From: Acanthacorydalis orientalis
Taxonomy: Eukaryota > Arthropoda > Insecta > Megaloptera > Corydalidae
Assembly: GCA_034766995.1 (NCBI GenBank)
Contig: CM068317.1
Location: 23,152,501 to 23,216,500 of the forward strand
Direction of reading: 5' to 3'
DNA length: 64,000 nucleotides
The position numbers were made by a program, and so were the translations under genes. Shown in pieces: positions 38,820-51,722 of the stretch (position 1 is the first letter of the stretch; each line of letters opens with the position of its first letter). The notes under the pieces are model-generated. The model saw only the letters and a list, made by a program, of their open reading frames with translations, was not told where the DNA came from and made no database searches.

Positions 38820-39180
38820 TTACAATATCGGCATTTCATCCAGTGCCACGTTGACAATCGATCGAATCATTTGACTATTGGAAATACAAACTGGACCGTA
38901 ATTCGATTTTCGCGATAAATAGTAAACGGTGTGATACACGAATGTCAAACGACACCCAATTATCTTGAAATTGTGATGATGAGTGCTCGTCGCCGTCGTA
39001 CTTACCGCAACATTGCACCCGAACACTGTGGAACATTGCAGAAGCAGACAGCGTCCCGTACCGATACTTTGTCGTCCGTGTTAACGAAGATCTCGACGGA
39101 CCGTAAAGAATTCAATTAAGAGACGATATTAACGTGTATTCGTACGCTTGAAGGACATTACGTAATGTATTTAACAGAAT
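38820..39180. other. GC-richer island, unassigned
   Basis: Balanced composition with short overlapping ORFs on both strands (minus 39026-38820, plus 38931-39119). Sequence such as tgctcgtcgccgtcgtactt and ccgtaccgatactttgtcg suggests conserved DNA, but neither frame matches a family I know and no splice pair is persuasive. Confidence 0.3.
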
Positions 39181-39672
39181 GCGACTTGTTTACAATATCG
39201 CGAACATATTGAGCATGTTACATTATTCGCAATCATAGGACTGATCAAATATTTATTCTCAATTATCTGAGATGTTTATTTTTATCATGTTTTTAACGTA
39301 TATGAATATACAAGAAAATTTTAATGATACCATTAAATCGAACATCAGAACTTGGGTATATCAACTAAAACTGGAATTGTCTTGTGATATTAACAGTCCA
39401 TAAGGAAAGAAAGTTTCCATTCTAATTGCATTCAGACGTCCAATAAAACAAAATATTTATTCAAAACCGACAAAAAGTGTAGTTATAAAATGTTGGGGTA
39501 GAAAAAAACTAATAAAGAAGACATCTAAACAACAACTAGGACTTATTTTGATAAATCTATTAAAATAAGTATTATAAATCCATTAAAGCATATTATTGTG
39601 TAATTATTAAAATATGCTATAATTTATTTTAGTAAATATATTAACATGTTAACTATTTACTTATAAAACATA
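39181..39672. other. AT-rich spacer
   Basis: Nothing identifiable. Confidence 0.5.
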
Positions 39673-40947
39673 TTAGGTTGGTGCAAAAATAATTACTGTT
39701 TTCAGCATTATAAATTTGGCGCCGATTTTTCTAGTTAACGTTATATTTTGTTAAAGTCATGTGATACATCACTGTAAACAATGAAATAAGCACTACTGAT
39801 TTTAGCTTATATCTATTGTTTTCATTCGTGAGTATTGTTGGATATAACCTCTTAAATTAGTCATGGACAAAAGTAAATTCACGCGATTTTATTGTATAAA
39901 TTTAAATTTAGACGTAAAGCAGCAGAAACTGTTCGAAATATCAAATTTGTTTTTGGCGAAGAGTCAAATACTGAAATTACAGCTCGACACTGGTTGCAAA
40001 AATTTCGTAATGCAAATGGAAGCTTTGATGATGAGGAAGGTCGTGGCCGTTCTTCAGCTATAAATAATAATGATTTAAGAACCATTATTGAAGCGGACCC
40101 ATGTAAAACAACTCAAGAGTTTGCTGAAGAACTCAATGTAAATCATTCAATAGTTATTCGACATTTGAGCCTAATTTGAAAAACAAAAAAGCTGGATAAA
40201 TAGATTCCGTATGAATTAAACAAACATCAAGCAATTCGGCGATATAAAGTCTGCTCTGCGCTTTTTTTCTGTAACAAAAATGATCACTTTCTTTATCACA
40301 TTGTCACATGTGATAAAAAGTGGATTCTCTACAACAATCGGAAACTTTCATCACAGTGGATAGACTGAATAGAAATACCAAAACAGTTTCATAAACCGAA
40401 GCTTCATGAAAAGAGATTATAGTCACTGTTTGGTGGTCGAACAGTGGCATCATTCACTACAACTTCTTAAATCCTGGCGAAACAATAACCGAAGAAAAAT
40501 ATTGTCAAGAAATTGACAAAATGCATGAGAAATTTTATCGTTTACGGCCAGCATTAATCAATTGAAGAGGACCAATTCTTCTTCATGATAACGCCCGACC
40601 ACACATCTCATAAATGACTTTAAAAAAATTAAATGAACTGGGTTATGACAGCTTGCCTCACCCACCTTATTCTCCGGACCTGACTTATTAAATTTTAAAC
40701 ACTTAAGTAATTGTCTATGAGAGAATGTTTTCACAGATCAAGCATAAACTCAAAGCGTTTTCGATGAATTCGTTAATTCCAGGACTCCAGAATTCTATCT
40801 TGTAGGAATAAACAAACTTGTTTCTCGTTGGGAGAAATGTGTGCTGGCCAGTGGTCTTTATTTTGATTAATAAATATCATTTTTAACTGATATATGCATC
40901 TTTATACTCGATACGTAAAAACGGAAATTATTTTTTCACCAACCTAA
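39673..40947 (+). mobile_element. Full-length mariner (1275 bp) with intact termini and broken transposase
   Basis: TA|TTAGGTTGGTGCAAAAATAA at the left and the inverse ending TTTTTTCACCAACCTAA|TA at the right. The transposase starts at 39863 (MDKSKFTR) and shifts frame near 39900. A 95-codon open piece (39892-40179) then carries the helix-turn-helix region: RRKAAETVRNIKFVFGEES, WLQKFRNANGSFDDEEGRGR and FAEELNVNHSIVIRHL. The catalytic half shows CDKKWILYNN (first Asp), LLHDNARPHIS (second Asp) and YSPDLTY followed by a stop where the third Asp should be. A related 3' end is at 8892. Confidence 0.9.
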
Positions 40948-41413
40948 TATAATTAACAATAACTTTCATTTACTTATATTATTAAAATTATAAGTAAACA
41001 TTTTAAAATATTGTGGATAGATTTTATTGTCTTAAAGATAATAAAAATTCAAAAAAAAAACATTGCTATATTTCTTTTTGAATTTATAAATAACCAGTTA
41101 GTTTAAAAAAAATTTTCTTGCTGTATATATCAGTTTTATATTCATACTCTATATTCATACTCTTTCACGACTCAGTTCAAAGAATTTCTTTGACAGCTAT
41201 CTAATTAAATTGAATTTTCAGAATAGAAATTTTTAACAAATTTTAATCATAAGTAATAAGATATCATAGATCACTACAATCTTTCAATCTTAATGTCTTG
41301 TCATACTCTTGAAGTTACATTTTTATGGGTGAGGGTGTAAAAATTATTAACTTTCAACAAATATATCATATAAACATCATTAAAGATCATTTTGTAACAT
41401 ATCTGCATGCACT

Positions 41414-41463
<50 letters not shown>

Positions 41464-41629
41464 TACAAATTAACCCATTTCTACAACCAGTCGCTTATCA
41501 CAACACAGCAACTGGAGTAACGCTGTGTGGCACATAATTAACTAGACATACGCTTCATTGTAACCGGAATGGCGGTACTCATTTACATGAATACAGTAAA
41601 TTACTAAACAGTTCTACGTTTTCAATCAC

Positions 41630-41695
<66 letters not shown>

Positions 41696-42372
41696 TTGTC
41701 TGAAAATGGAATCTGCGAATGAGCGTCGAACGCATTCTGTTTCTGGTACAATGATAGAATAGAAAACGGTATTAATATTCAAATATATGCGGTCGTTACA
41801 AGAACGTTCCGCGGAAAACAATACCGATTTGAACCTTGGTAATTAATGCCGATGTTTCAATTTTCATTAATGAAATATGAATTGTTCAAATAGTGAGATT
41901 TAATTATCGGGATGACAGCGTACGCTCGTCTCGTCGAGATCTAATGCCCTATGCTTGTGTATTTGATTAATTTATTTGTAGTAACATGCAGCGAAAATCT
42001 ATTGATATACATTTCGAATGAATGAAAATCTCTACAGGTGTATATTATACCACATGCGTGTAATTTCATGAAACGTTACTGGTTTAAAGAAAATAATGAA
42101 GAGAAAGGCATTGTTTGTTTAATAATTAATTCATGAATGCATTTTATATAAAATTAAATTATTTAGGAGCATTTTATAATAACATACAAAAGAAAATATT
42201 ATTTAGATAAATCATTATTTTCGACATGTGTCCACTTTCGTTTAGAAAATAATTATGCAAGTTTAATAAATTACAATTTCAAAAAATTAAAATATTTAAT
42301 AAAATGAGAATAAATACTTTTGTCTACAAATTTTAATCATAAATAATAAATAAACAAATACGAATAACTATG

Positions 42373-42422
<50 letters not shown>

Positions 42423-43280
42423 TATATATATATATATTGTGTAATCTAAAAGTTTCCAGTCTGACAGAGAAAGAAAGTTTAGGAATAATTTTTTTCTTTC
42501 CAATATCTTCTCATTTCAAAGCATTTTCTGCACGTTCTAATCAAAACCTTTATGTCTCTCTAAAAATTATTCCATAACTTTGTTTTAAAAATGATTAAAA
42601 ACACCGTACTGTATTTCTTCGTGGTGAATCTTCTGCTGCTAAAACCAGCTCTTAATTTTGTCAATTAAAACTAATCGTTAGAAACATAATCCAGAATATA
42701 AAATACGTGTTCAAAAGTGTTGACTGAACCGATATAACTGAATAATTATATATCACATGCATTTTGAATTAAAAATTAAACGCATTCAGCTATAAATATA
42801 ACAATGCACAGAAAAAATATATATTACAGAAAAGCACAATCATAGGATTTCTATTTTTGATCATAAATGTATACAAATAACGGATAAATCTGCTGCTGAT
42901 TTAATTCTGGCGTGTAAAGCTCTGCGTTGCGTACAATTGTATTAATACTATTCTGTCGCTGCTTTATGATTTGATTGTCACGATATTTATTATATAATAA
43001 ACCGCCCCCTAGAGGCTTTTTAACAACAGAATGCAATATTAAATATAAAATATCAGAATAACAGACTGCATTTACAGAAGTATTACGTTCTTTGAGACAT
43101 TTCTTTGCAATTTTAAAAAATAGTCATTGTTATCCTTAACATCTCTGAATTCTATCTAAAAACCGATTGAGCTTTTATACCATTTAATGAAATATCTTGG
43201 AGATAAATGATCTTAATATAAAACCAATATAATCGCACCTTCTCTGCCAGTATTATGAAATTCTAAAAAGAGTTCATGTA
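40948..43280. other. AT-rich DNA with three (TA)n tracts and a GC-richer patch
   Basis: (TA)n at 41419-41461, 41632-41690 and 42383-42436. The patch at 41690-41960 has balanced composition with TAATTA-type sites (ttaattatcgg) and no ORF, suggesting conserved non-coding DNA. ORFs across TA tracts are artefacts. Confidence 0.4.
41632..41690. repeat. (TA)n microsatellite
   Basis: About 29 uninterrupted TA units at the edge of a GC-richer patch. Confidence 0.95.
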
Positions 43281-44567
43281 TTGGATCAGTGCAAAAATTC
43301 GTATACGATTTCCAACTGAAACGCACGCGATTATTTTTAGCAGAAAACGCTTTTATTAATCAATTATGTATTCGTCATCGTTTTCTGTAATCATTTTCCA
43401 ACACTTAGGAAGCTACTGAATTCCTCGTCCGTAAAAGCTACGCGGTTTTTCGGAAAAAAAGGCGGTGAGGTGGTTTTTGACAACCTCCACGGTATGACAT
43501 TTTTTACTGTTTAAACTGTTCTGCAGTGACTAGAACAAATGATAATCTGAAGGTGCAATATCCGAAGAATACAATTGATGGATGCGATTTGATTTCCCAT
43601 TTTAACTGCGTTAGTTTTGCAGAGTCAGTTTTACTGTATGTGGTTTTGCGTTGTCGTGATGAAAGATACCCTCCTTGCGATTGGCGAAAATCGTACGCTT
43701 TTCTTTAATTGCTGCGTTCAGTTTAGTTAGTTGTTGACAGTACTTCTCCTTAGTAACCGTTTTGCTCCATGTTCAAAATAAACAACGACATTGCAATCCC
43801 ACCGAATACAGAGCAACACATTCATCGGGTGCAAGCCAGCTTTGGCGACTGGTTCTGTCCTTTCATTCGCTTTTTTCCACGTTCGTCTGTGTTTGAAGTT
43901 GTTATACAGGATCCATTTCTCATCTCCAATCACCAATCGAACCAAAAAAGTCGATCTGTTGAGGCGTTTAAGAGAAGAAATTTCCGAAAAGATGCAATCA
44001 AATTTGTTTTTTTTCAGACAATGAGTACTACACCCACGTATTGGGTTTAATAACGTGAACCCCAACTTCTTTAAATGCCGAAATGGAGTCGATTTGTCAT
44101 TGTTGAGTGTTTTGGCAACATCTTCTATCGTAATTCGTAAGTTATTTTTAATTAAAACAAGCACAATATCGTCGTTGATCTCAGTAGGCCATCCAGAGCA
44201 GGGTTGATCTCCGAGATTAAAATCACAAACTCGAAATTTAACAAACCATTTCTTCACAGTGGGAAGTGATGGTGCATGGTCCAAATAAACTTCCCGAATA
44301 TTTTTCGTTGCCGCGACAATGGTTACTCCTTTCCGAAATTCGTACAACATAACGTGACAAAAGTGTATTTTTTCGTTGTGCATTTTCAAAAAATTTTTCT
44401 TACACACAAATTGAATCTAAACAAATACATCTGATGCTTAGATAACAGGCTGTGACTATCACCTCTCAAACAATATATAACATGAATATATTTCAATCAC
44501 AATCACCACCATGCGGTACTCTTAACACCACCTATTAAATCGTATACGAACTTTTGCACTGATCCAA
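43281..44567 (-). mobile_element. Full-length mariner with long open transposase segment
   Basis: TA-flanked termini TTGGATCAGTGCAAAAATTC and its inverse (gaacttttgcactgatccaa); 1287 bp. On the minus strand a 226-codon frame (44407-43727) covers the DNA-binding half (CHVMLYEFRKGVTIVAAT, VKKWFVKFRVCDFNLGDQP) and the start of the catalytic half with LVIGDEKWILYNNFKHRRTW (first Asp). In another frame FHHDNAKPHT gives the second Asp, and WEIKSHPSIVFFGYCTF is the degraded third-Asp block. It is the least interrupted transposase in the window, but inactive. The termini differ from all other mariners here, so it is a separate lineage. Confidence 0.9.
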
Positions 44568-45874
44568 TAATTTCATTACATGTCGTTTCTGAATTGTGCT
44601 TAAAATTCTAAATAGCCATCTTACACTAGTCCTTAAAGTTCTTAGTGATTTATAAATGATGCATACAACACTTTATTATGAGCATTTATTTATTTGTTTT
44701 TAATAGATGTCACTCAATACAACTTCTTCCACTAAACCAACGTTTTATTGAGTAGTCTCAGTAATTACATACATAATCGACAATAGAGTCTCTTCTTATC
44801 GAAATTATTATAACCAGGATTCAGTAATTTTATATGACTCAATAAAATTATTAACAAAAATCATGTAATATTTAATTACATTACGTTTATGCCAAATTTA
44901 AAAAAAAACTCCATATTCATTTTTTCCTCCTTTCTAAGCTTTTCTGTTTCTATTTGCTCTAATGATATTCATTTGTAAACCCACCTACATGTCATGACAT
45001 CACTACATAATTATATTAATTAAATATGCCACTATATAAAACTAGTCAATTTCCAAAAATTTCAGAATATAAATATATAAGACTGGGAACTTTGAAACCA
45101 TACTGCATGTAAATGTAAAATCTCATAGCATGGAAGAAGAAAAAATATTAGTGAAAGGCCAAAATTCACGATATAATAATTCCGCATCTTCATAATCTGA
45201 ATACTTAACAATTCCCATTACAATTTTCGTAACTTCGAACATACAAACAGAAGAAACGCAAACACGCGACTGTTTATTTTACATTATCTCGCCAGACCCA
45301 CTCCGGTCGATCATTACATTCCGGAAAACATTTCACCCGTCGTTACTTGTGCCAATTCGCAAATTACCATTGTTCGCCTGATAATGGCCACATTTACTTA
45401 TGTAATTCGTTAATAGTTCGTATTGTCATTCAGCACAATTTTGTGTTTCAACAATACAAGAACTTTTTTTATCCGTCAATGTTTGTATTTACAGACAAAA
45501 ATTAAACAATAGAAACAAATAATATTATAAAAAGTAAGTTGGAACTAATGTTTGATTAACAATTTTAAACAATTGTGTTGATAAGTTGGAACAAATTTGT
45601 CTAAAGCATTGTAAATGATATTGAAAAATCAAGATCAATAAACGTAATAATAAAATGTAATAATTCTACATTATAAACCAAGATAGATTTTTTTTAACTA
45701 CCAGGGGTTCTTCCCCTGCCGTTATTCTCGCCGACCCCCGATTGAGCTTCGCTAACGCTCTCTCTTCCTTAGAAAATGACAAAAATTAACAAATTATAGT
45801 CACAAATAATCTGCATAAAATGTAAGTCGTAAATATTTTACTAAAAAACTTTATAAAAATTAATAAAAAAATTG
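44568..45874. other. AT-rich DNA with GC-richer patches at 45240-45440 and 45700-45775
   Basis: No ORF of note. CAGGGG-ttctt-CCCCTG near 45703-45719 is a small perfect hairpin at the start of a C-rich stretch. Confidence 0.4.
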
Positions 45875-47132
45875 TAAGTCGGCCTATATTTGGTGTCAAT
45901 TATAATAGGTAGAATGAAACTATTTTCTTACAGTAATTCTTTTATTATAAGTTTAATATATAATTTACTTGGTTTGTACAACAATATTCCAAGTTCAACC
46001 AACTTTTGTATTCCGTTTTTGTAAAATTCTGGGAATTTTGACGTGAAGAATGATACTAGAAAGGAATTCACTGCTATGTGTGTTTAGAACTTTTTTATAG
46101 AGGCTATTTCGCAAGAACCATAAGAGATAGACATCAGAATCGTGAAGATCTGGGGAATAAGGTTGTTATGGAATCACTTCTCAGTTCAGGTCAGAATTGA
46201 TAAGTGGGTGATTAACGCTTTGTGTGCCCATGCATTGTCATACTGCAACACTATGCTACCTCTTCTAGCTAATTGAGGTCGGTTTTCTTGTATTTTATTA
46301 TTCATGTTGCCAAAATGTTGAAAATATCCATTTGCAGGCACAGTTTCTCCGGATTTTAAAAGTTCACAATAAATTATTGCAAGAGAATCCCACCAGACAC
46401 ACATTATTTTTTTAGTGGTAAAACTTGATTTTGCGATTGTTTGAGGAGTTCGTCCAGAATCCACACTTTTTTTCCATTTATTATTATTGTATAAAAACCA
46501 CTTTTCGTCCCCCGTTATTAAATTTGGCAAAAATGGTTCTTGAACTTGACGAGCCTTTAACGAAACGCACACCCTCATCCTGTTCTCACGCTGTTCCACA
46601 GTCAGCTCGTGCGGCACCCACATATCGAGTTTGTTATTTGCCCAATGTGATAAAGTGCTCTCATTATGTATTCATCTTCACTGCTATCTCACGCATTGTT
46701 AAATGTGGATTAAATTCGATAATCACTTTTAATTGTTCATCGTTGAACACAACACGACAACCACTCTTTTTTTTCTTCAAATCAAAATCTCCCTCGCGAA
46801 ACTGTTTAAATCACCGAAAACATGTGCGAATGTTCAATGCATCATCCCCGTATAATTTATAAACCTTCTCGGTAATTGTTTTTGCGTACTTGTCTTTACG
46901 GGAATGATAAAAGATAATATAATAAATATGCTCTGGATCATTTCACATGTTTGAAGGGTAAAATGTACACATAAAATATTCTTTTCTTGAAAAAATCGCA
47001 CTGAGATGATAGCTCCGGAACGTCTCTAAGAGAACTGAATGCATTTTGGATTTTTTTCTCTTAAAATATTAAAGTTACTTAGTCAAAAACGATCAAGAAT
47101 AAATCGATGACACCAATTATAGATCAACCTAA
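45875..47132 (-). mobile_element. Full-length mariner, fourth lineage, broken transposase
   Basis: The left end gtcggcctatatttggtgtca matches the inverse of the right end tgacaccaattatagatcaac...aa|TA. On the minus strand the catalytic segment (46623-46186) shows MWVPHELTVEQREN, LITGDEKWFLYNN (first Asp), CVWWDSLAIIYCELLKSGET and LQYDNAWAHKA (second Asp). Just downstream, in another frame with a stop between, YSPDLHDSDVYLL preserves the third Asp. The N-terminal helix-turn-helix region (46862-46625) is present but frameshifted. All three acidic residues are visible, though on a broken frame. Confidence 0.87.
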
Positions 47133-47229
47133 TACAATGTTAAAATGTGTAACAATTTTTTTGCAAAGCTTCAATGAAGACAATATTTTGAATAAATTTC
47201 TTATCAGTTTTACACTGAAATCGTATCGT

Positions 47230-47470
47230 TGTACACTCTTTCGTTGTACACTGTGAGAGAGCTATATACGTGTGACTAATGTCAACCAATCAGAACAGAG
47301 ACCACACGATATCCATCAACCAATCATTGATGAGTGAATATTTGGGGTTTTAGGGCACGTCGACATCTAAGGTCGTTAGCGCCCATTGATGATCGGGAAT
47401 AGAAATGGTTAACGTGCTACTTGTTGAGTTTAGCGGAGAGAGCGGTGTTGCGAGGAATTGGTCTACACGA
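47230..47470 (+). promoter_or_regulatory. Possible promoter with two CCAAT motifs
   Basis: aaccaatcagaacag (about 47284) and caaccaatcattgatg (about 47317) are followed by a GC-richer segment (agggcacgtcgacat, gtcgttagcgccc) and then the start of a dispersed repeat. There is no downstream ORF. It could belong to the repeat rather than to a host gene. Confidence 0.25.
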
Positions 47471-47547
47471 AAAAAATATTTTATGGAATTTTTACTATGG
47501 AATTATTTTTTATATTATATATAGAATTATATATATATATATAAAAG

Positions 47548-47620
47548 AGAGAGGGAAAGAGACTTACATATGTATGAACAAAAGATTGCCTATATGCGTA
47601 TGTATAAAGACGACGATAAT

Positions 47621-47683
<63 letters not shown>

Positions 47684-48050
47684 CAGGGAGGCTAACTCCT
47701 GGCCTCGCTGCGCTCGCCCACTTGTCAATTATAAGCCTGTACAGTAACCGAAAGAAACAATAAATATATTTGAGTATCATGAAGCTACGTCTCAAAAAAA
47801 TAAGTCGACGTGATGGATTTATTTGTATATAATATATATGTGTTAGTATTTTTATATAAACATTCTCGCAGATAGATTATTTTTTGCAACGTGTTATTTT
47901 ATAAAGATTTTTTGTGGATAATTTTGGTTTATATATATATATATAGATAGATAGATAGATAGATAGATATATGTGTATAGAGAGGGAGAGAATTACATAT
48001 GTATGAATAAAACACTGCATGTATGCGTATATATAAAGACAACGATAACT
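47548..48050. repeat. Dispersed repeat, copy 1, with internal direct duplication
   Basis: Segments at 47548-47622 and 47977-48050 are direct copies (gagaggga...ttacatatgtatgaa...tgcgtat.tataaagac.acgataa). Between them, cctcgctgcgctcgcccact, tgtcaattataagcctgt and gtaaccga (47701-47752) followed by ttttttgtggataattttgg (about 47911) recur in inverted orientation at 63340-63890. A (TA)n tract is at 47623-47681. No protein is evident; it may be part of a non-coding element or LTR-like structure. Confidence 0.65.
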
Positions 48051-48059
48051 GAATTATGT

Positions 48060-48480
48060 TTATCAAATGGAGAGTAAACGACCGTTAGGGGTCGCAGTAG
48101 AACTTTAAAACGAATATTGCTGTAATAAATATGAACCTTTCGGAACGTGATTACGTATTTAAAATTTGATTAAGGATGAAATGTAATTTCGTGCAAAATT
48201 AATTCCCAGTGTGAAGGAATGGTGTCGCGCTACGCATAAATGTGCACCTTTGTAGCCCGTTGTTCCTATTGCTATTATTATTATTCGAATATCCATTCTG
48301 TATTGAAATAGTCGTGGAAAGAATACACGGCACGGAATGTTTAATTTTAAAGTATCTGTCGTCGAATTGTAAATATTGCACGATACGGCACCGTCGGCTA
48401 AAGAATACGACGGTGTCCCCTAATTATGCTACTCGAACTTTGTTAATCTATTCATCGTTTTTGTATTGAATATCGATTCG
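48060..48480. other. GC-richer island, unassigned
   Basis: Balanced composition with short ORFs on both strands (plus 48242-48469, minus 48381-48199). The plus frame has a leucine run from CTT/TTA/TTATT repeats, not a credible signal peptide. Possibly conserved non-coding DNA. Confidence 0.25.
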
Positions 48481-50190
48481 CAATCGTTTGTAATATAAAT
48501 TTAATTACCTGTGATTTTCTTTATAGCTTTTATTCTGAAATGTATATTGAAATCAGTTTTAAATTAACGAATTTATATCGGTAAACGAAGTAATTGAAAG
48601 AATAAATGAAATTCTGTTACTTTTACAATAATGAAGTTTTTATTTGATTTTAAATATTGTTATTTATATTTCTCAATTAAATTATTACTCTGTTAAAACG
48701 TATACATTTAATTCTTTGAACTGGGATTAATTCCCTAATAAGGTTCGCATCTAGTGATTAATTTGAATAAATAAATAAATTAAATTATAACATTATAAAT
48801 AAATTTCGTCCAATGAACAACGTCTTTATATTATTATTTCTAATAATCAATTAAAATTATTAAAACAATTAAGCATTTTAAACAGAAATTGAGCTTAGTA
48901 TTGTAAATGCACAGGCATTAATCTCATACAAATGCGACACTACAATATACAATTTACAACACATGACATAGGAACTTAATAATATTAAGTATTTTCTTGT
49001 AGATTGTCCACAATATGAATGTTTAAGATCAATATGTATAAGAGATAAAATATCTACAGATTTTACCAGCCACACTAACTATTATTTAACAGAACTATTA
49101 TATAACAACTTCTATTAAATAACGATCCTATCTGTATGAATAAAGCTCGCTCTTATTATTTTTCACAAAATTCAGTAAATACATAAAAAAGAAACACAAA
49201 AATTAAACACGAATTATATACAGGGTATAAAAGGAAATCATTTCAACCAATTAATTAATATATGACTGATTTCGTCAGCTGTTTCATGTAACCTAGCACG
49301 CTATTGAGTAAGATATCGAGCTCGAGCTTCATATCCCAAGTGTATGGATATAGAGTTTGCACATATTAGCTATAGACGTAGAGTATTTGCCAGAGAGCTA
49401 TAGACGTAGTAGAAGGCTATAACTTCTTACAGGTCCGAAAAAAAATCATTTCAAATTGTTTTAGTTCAGAAAAATCTCATTTTAAGGTAAAGAACGATTT
49501 TTCTATGCCATATCGCTCTAAGAATTATCGAATTACCATCTAAATGAGCACAGTCAACGATCAAAAATTATGAATAATCATACATTTTTCATCAAAAATA
49601 ATATGGGTTGTGAGGTGAGGGAAAAGTTTATTTGTAAAATTATTTCCCATGTTTCTTGGTTTTAACTAAAACTCATGTTCAAATCCTACAAATTAAATTT
49701 GTGTTATGTTCGTTTATACAAGACATAGTTCATTGCCTTTGTAAAAAAAATACGCGGTAAAATTTATTTGACATTAACATCAAAAGTTTATCCTTTCTAA
49801 ATAATTTTATTGCAGATGATCGAATCAATATTTCGGTACGTTCTCAAAACTAAAAGATAAAATCTGTCTCCTAAGCCGAAGAAGATACGAATGTCACGTT
49901 CCAGACTGAGGACAAAAGTTTATTGTGTTTTTGACACTAAAGATATCTCCCTCTTCCCAATTACGACATTTTTTCTATTTTTAAAACCAAAATTTTTCCA
50001 AAGTGAAATCTATTTTAACGCAGTGAAACAAAAGCCATAAAACAGAGCATCTAAAAATCATTCGCCAAGAGAACTAAAATTTCCTAAGCGGGAACGAAAG
50101 AATGGATAATTGCGATAGATCCAACAGAACAACTTTAAAAGGTACAATATTTGAACTGTGTAACTTATCAATTACAAATGTTTTATTAAT
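48481..50190. other. AT-rich DNA, no gene recognised
   Basis: A short direct repeat agctatagacgtag occurs at about 49369 and 49399. Nothing else was noted. Confidence 0.45.
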
Positions 50191-51213
50191 ACATCTAACC
50201 CTCGATTTACACGGTACTCGAAATGCACGGTTTCGGTTTAACACGGTTGAAGGAAAGCGGAAAAACTCACATTTACACGATACTATTTCAGCTTAACACT
50301 GTCACAGAATTGGAAAAAAATGTTTTAAAACACTTCCGCGCGCATTTAATAAAGCTCTCACACTGCTGTGCAAAAAAAGTACACACACCACTGTAAAGAA
50401 TTTCTTGCTTCCTTGCATCCTGGTAACAGCAAACACTTTCAACTTCGCATTTTTTTATGAACTAAAATAACGGTATCAATTCGAGATAACAACAGCGCAA
50501 ATAGTGTTGACTATAGAAAAAATAATAATGTAGAGAAATGTGCTCTATAATCAGTACGGATTTCTACTTGAAATAATCAACTTTGAATAACATTACATAA
50601 AGTGTTTTGTAATTTTTAAATCACGTGATTTCATTGCATTCATTCCATTCTTTCGGACTAGCTGTAAAATATATAAAACATTTATTGTAAGGGGCAACAC
50701 CAACAAGTATAGGGGTAACACCGAATACTATAGCTAATGGAATTGCACTGGCTAAAGAACTGGAAAATTTCTGCATAGAGAATGATCCAAATATAGAAAG
50801 AAGTTCAAAATTTGAAAGGGACTTGTAAATTTATTATCTCAATATCAGAAACTTTATAAAGAATTGAATAAGATTTAATACAATCTTTGATGGCGGATTT
50901 TATTAGAAAATTTCCCGCCATCCCTTTGGAAAATGAATTACAGAAATGAATATGTAAATAGAAGTTAAGAAAAAAATTAACAAGTGAATATGATACAGAA
51001 TTAACACTTTTTTTATTAGTTTTTAATATTTTCCAAATTAATATGTAAAATATATTCTCTAGTATTATTAAAAATAAATAACATTGCTTCATTACAGATT
51101 TATAAAACCTATCCCTTATTTTTAATATGAGATGTAGACTCGAATTACACGATTTCGATTTACAAGGTACTTTGGGGGAACCAAATCTACCGTGTGAATC
51201 GAGGGTTAGGCTA
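50191..51213 (+). mobile_element. Pogo/Tigger-like DNA transposon, internally deleted
   Basis: Inverted termini CTAACCCTCGATTTACACGG (50198) and its inverse (taccgtgtgaatcgagggttag, ending 51208) lie within candidate TA duplications. Sub-terminal cgatttac/cacgg motifs repeat. Near the centre a C-terminal transposase tail is visible in two frames: ELENFCIENDPNIERSSKFE then, shifted, LVNLLSQYQKLYKELNK, resembling the region after the DDE domain of Tigger transposases. The DNA-binding and DDE parts are absent. The minus-strand 143-codon ORF (51236-50805) is a shadow. Confidence 0.65.
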
Positions 51214-51472
51214 TAGTTTTTTTTACCAAATATCATATTTGTGTATTGCAGTAACTGTTGTTAAACTATGTAATTATTAAACGTATAATAAATATATATC
51301 AACATTTCTAATAAGTGTAAAATACGTATACGAGACAAACATTGTTTCTATACCACTCTATTTATTCACTTACAATTAATTTCATATGTAATATTTATTA
51401 AATCGTTCTAATACATATCTGTAATTTGAAATGTATTATTTTTCATTTTAATGCAAACGATAAAAATATAAG

Positions 51473-51527
<55 letters not shown>

Positions 51528-51722
51528 CATATATAACTATTACTAACTACATGATACTAAAAATTGCATATTCATGTTTTAAATAAGTAAATTTAATATA
51601 TTTTTACTTCATACAATTTGATTAAGTTATTATTTAACTCTAAATTGTTAAAATTTAAATTGCCCATCATAAGAATAGGGTTTACTTGGTTGTAGTTTCC
51701 ATTAGATAAAAGTATTCCCTCT
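51214..51722. other. AT-rich DNA with a (TA)n tract at 51478-51527
   Basis: Nothing else was recognised. Confidence 0.5.

Noticed and set aside
38820..39180. Possible upstream receptor exon
   Set aside because: None of the six frames gives TM1-TM4 motifs such as the GN of TM1 or a DRY-like box.
45703..45719. GC-rich hairpin resembling an intrinsic terminator
   Set aside because: The context is an insect nuclear genome; rho-independent terminators are not expected, and no gene ends here.
49360..49415. Direct repeat agctatagacgtag
   Set aside because: Only two short copies with no spacer pattern; not a CRISPR or satellite array.
50805..51236. 143-codon minus-strand ORF in the pogo-like element
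   Set aside because: It runs antisense to the recognisable transposase tail and crosses the terminal inverted repeat.
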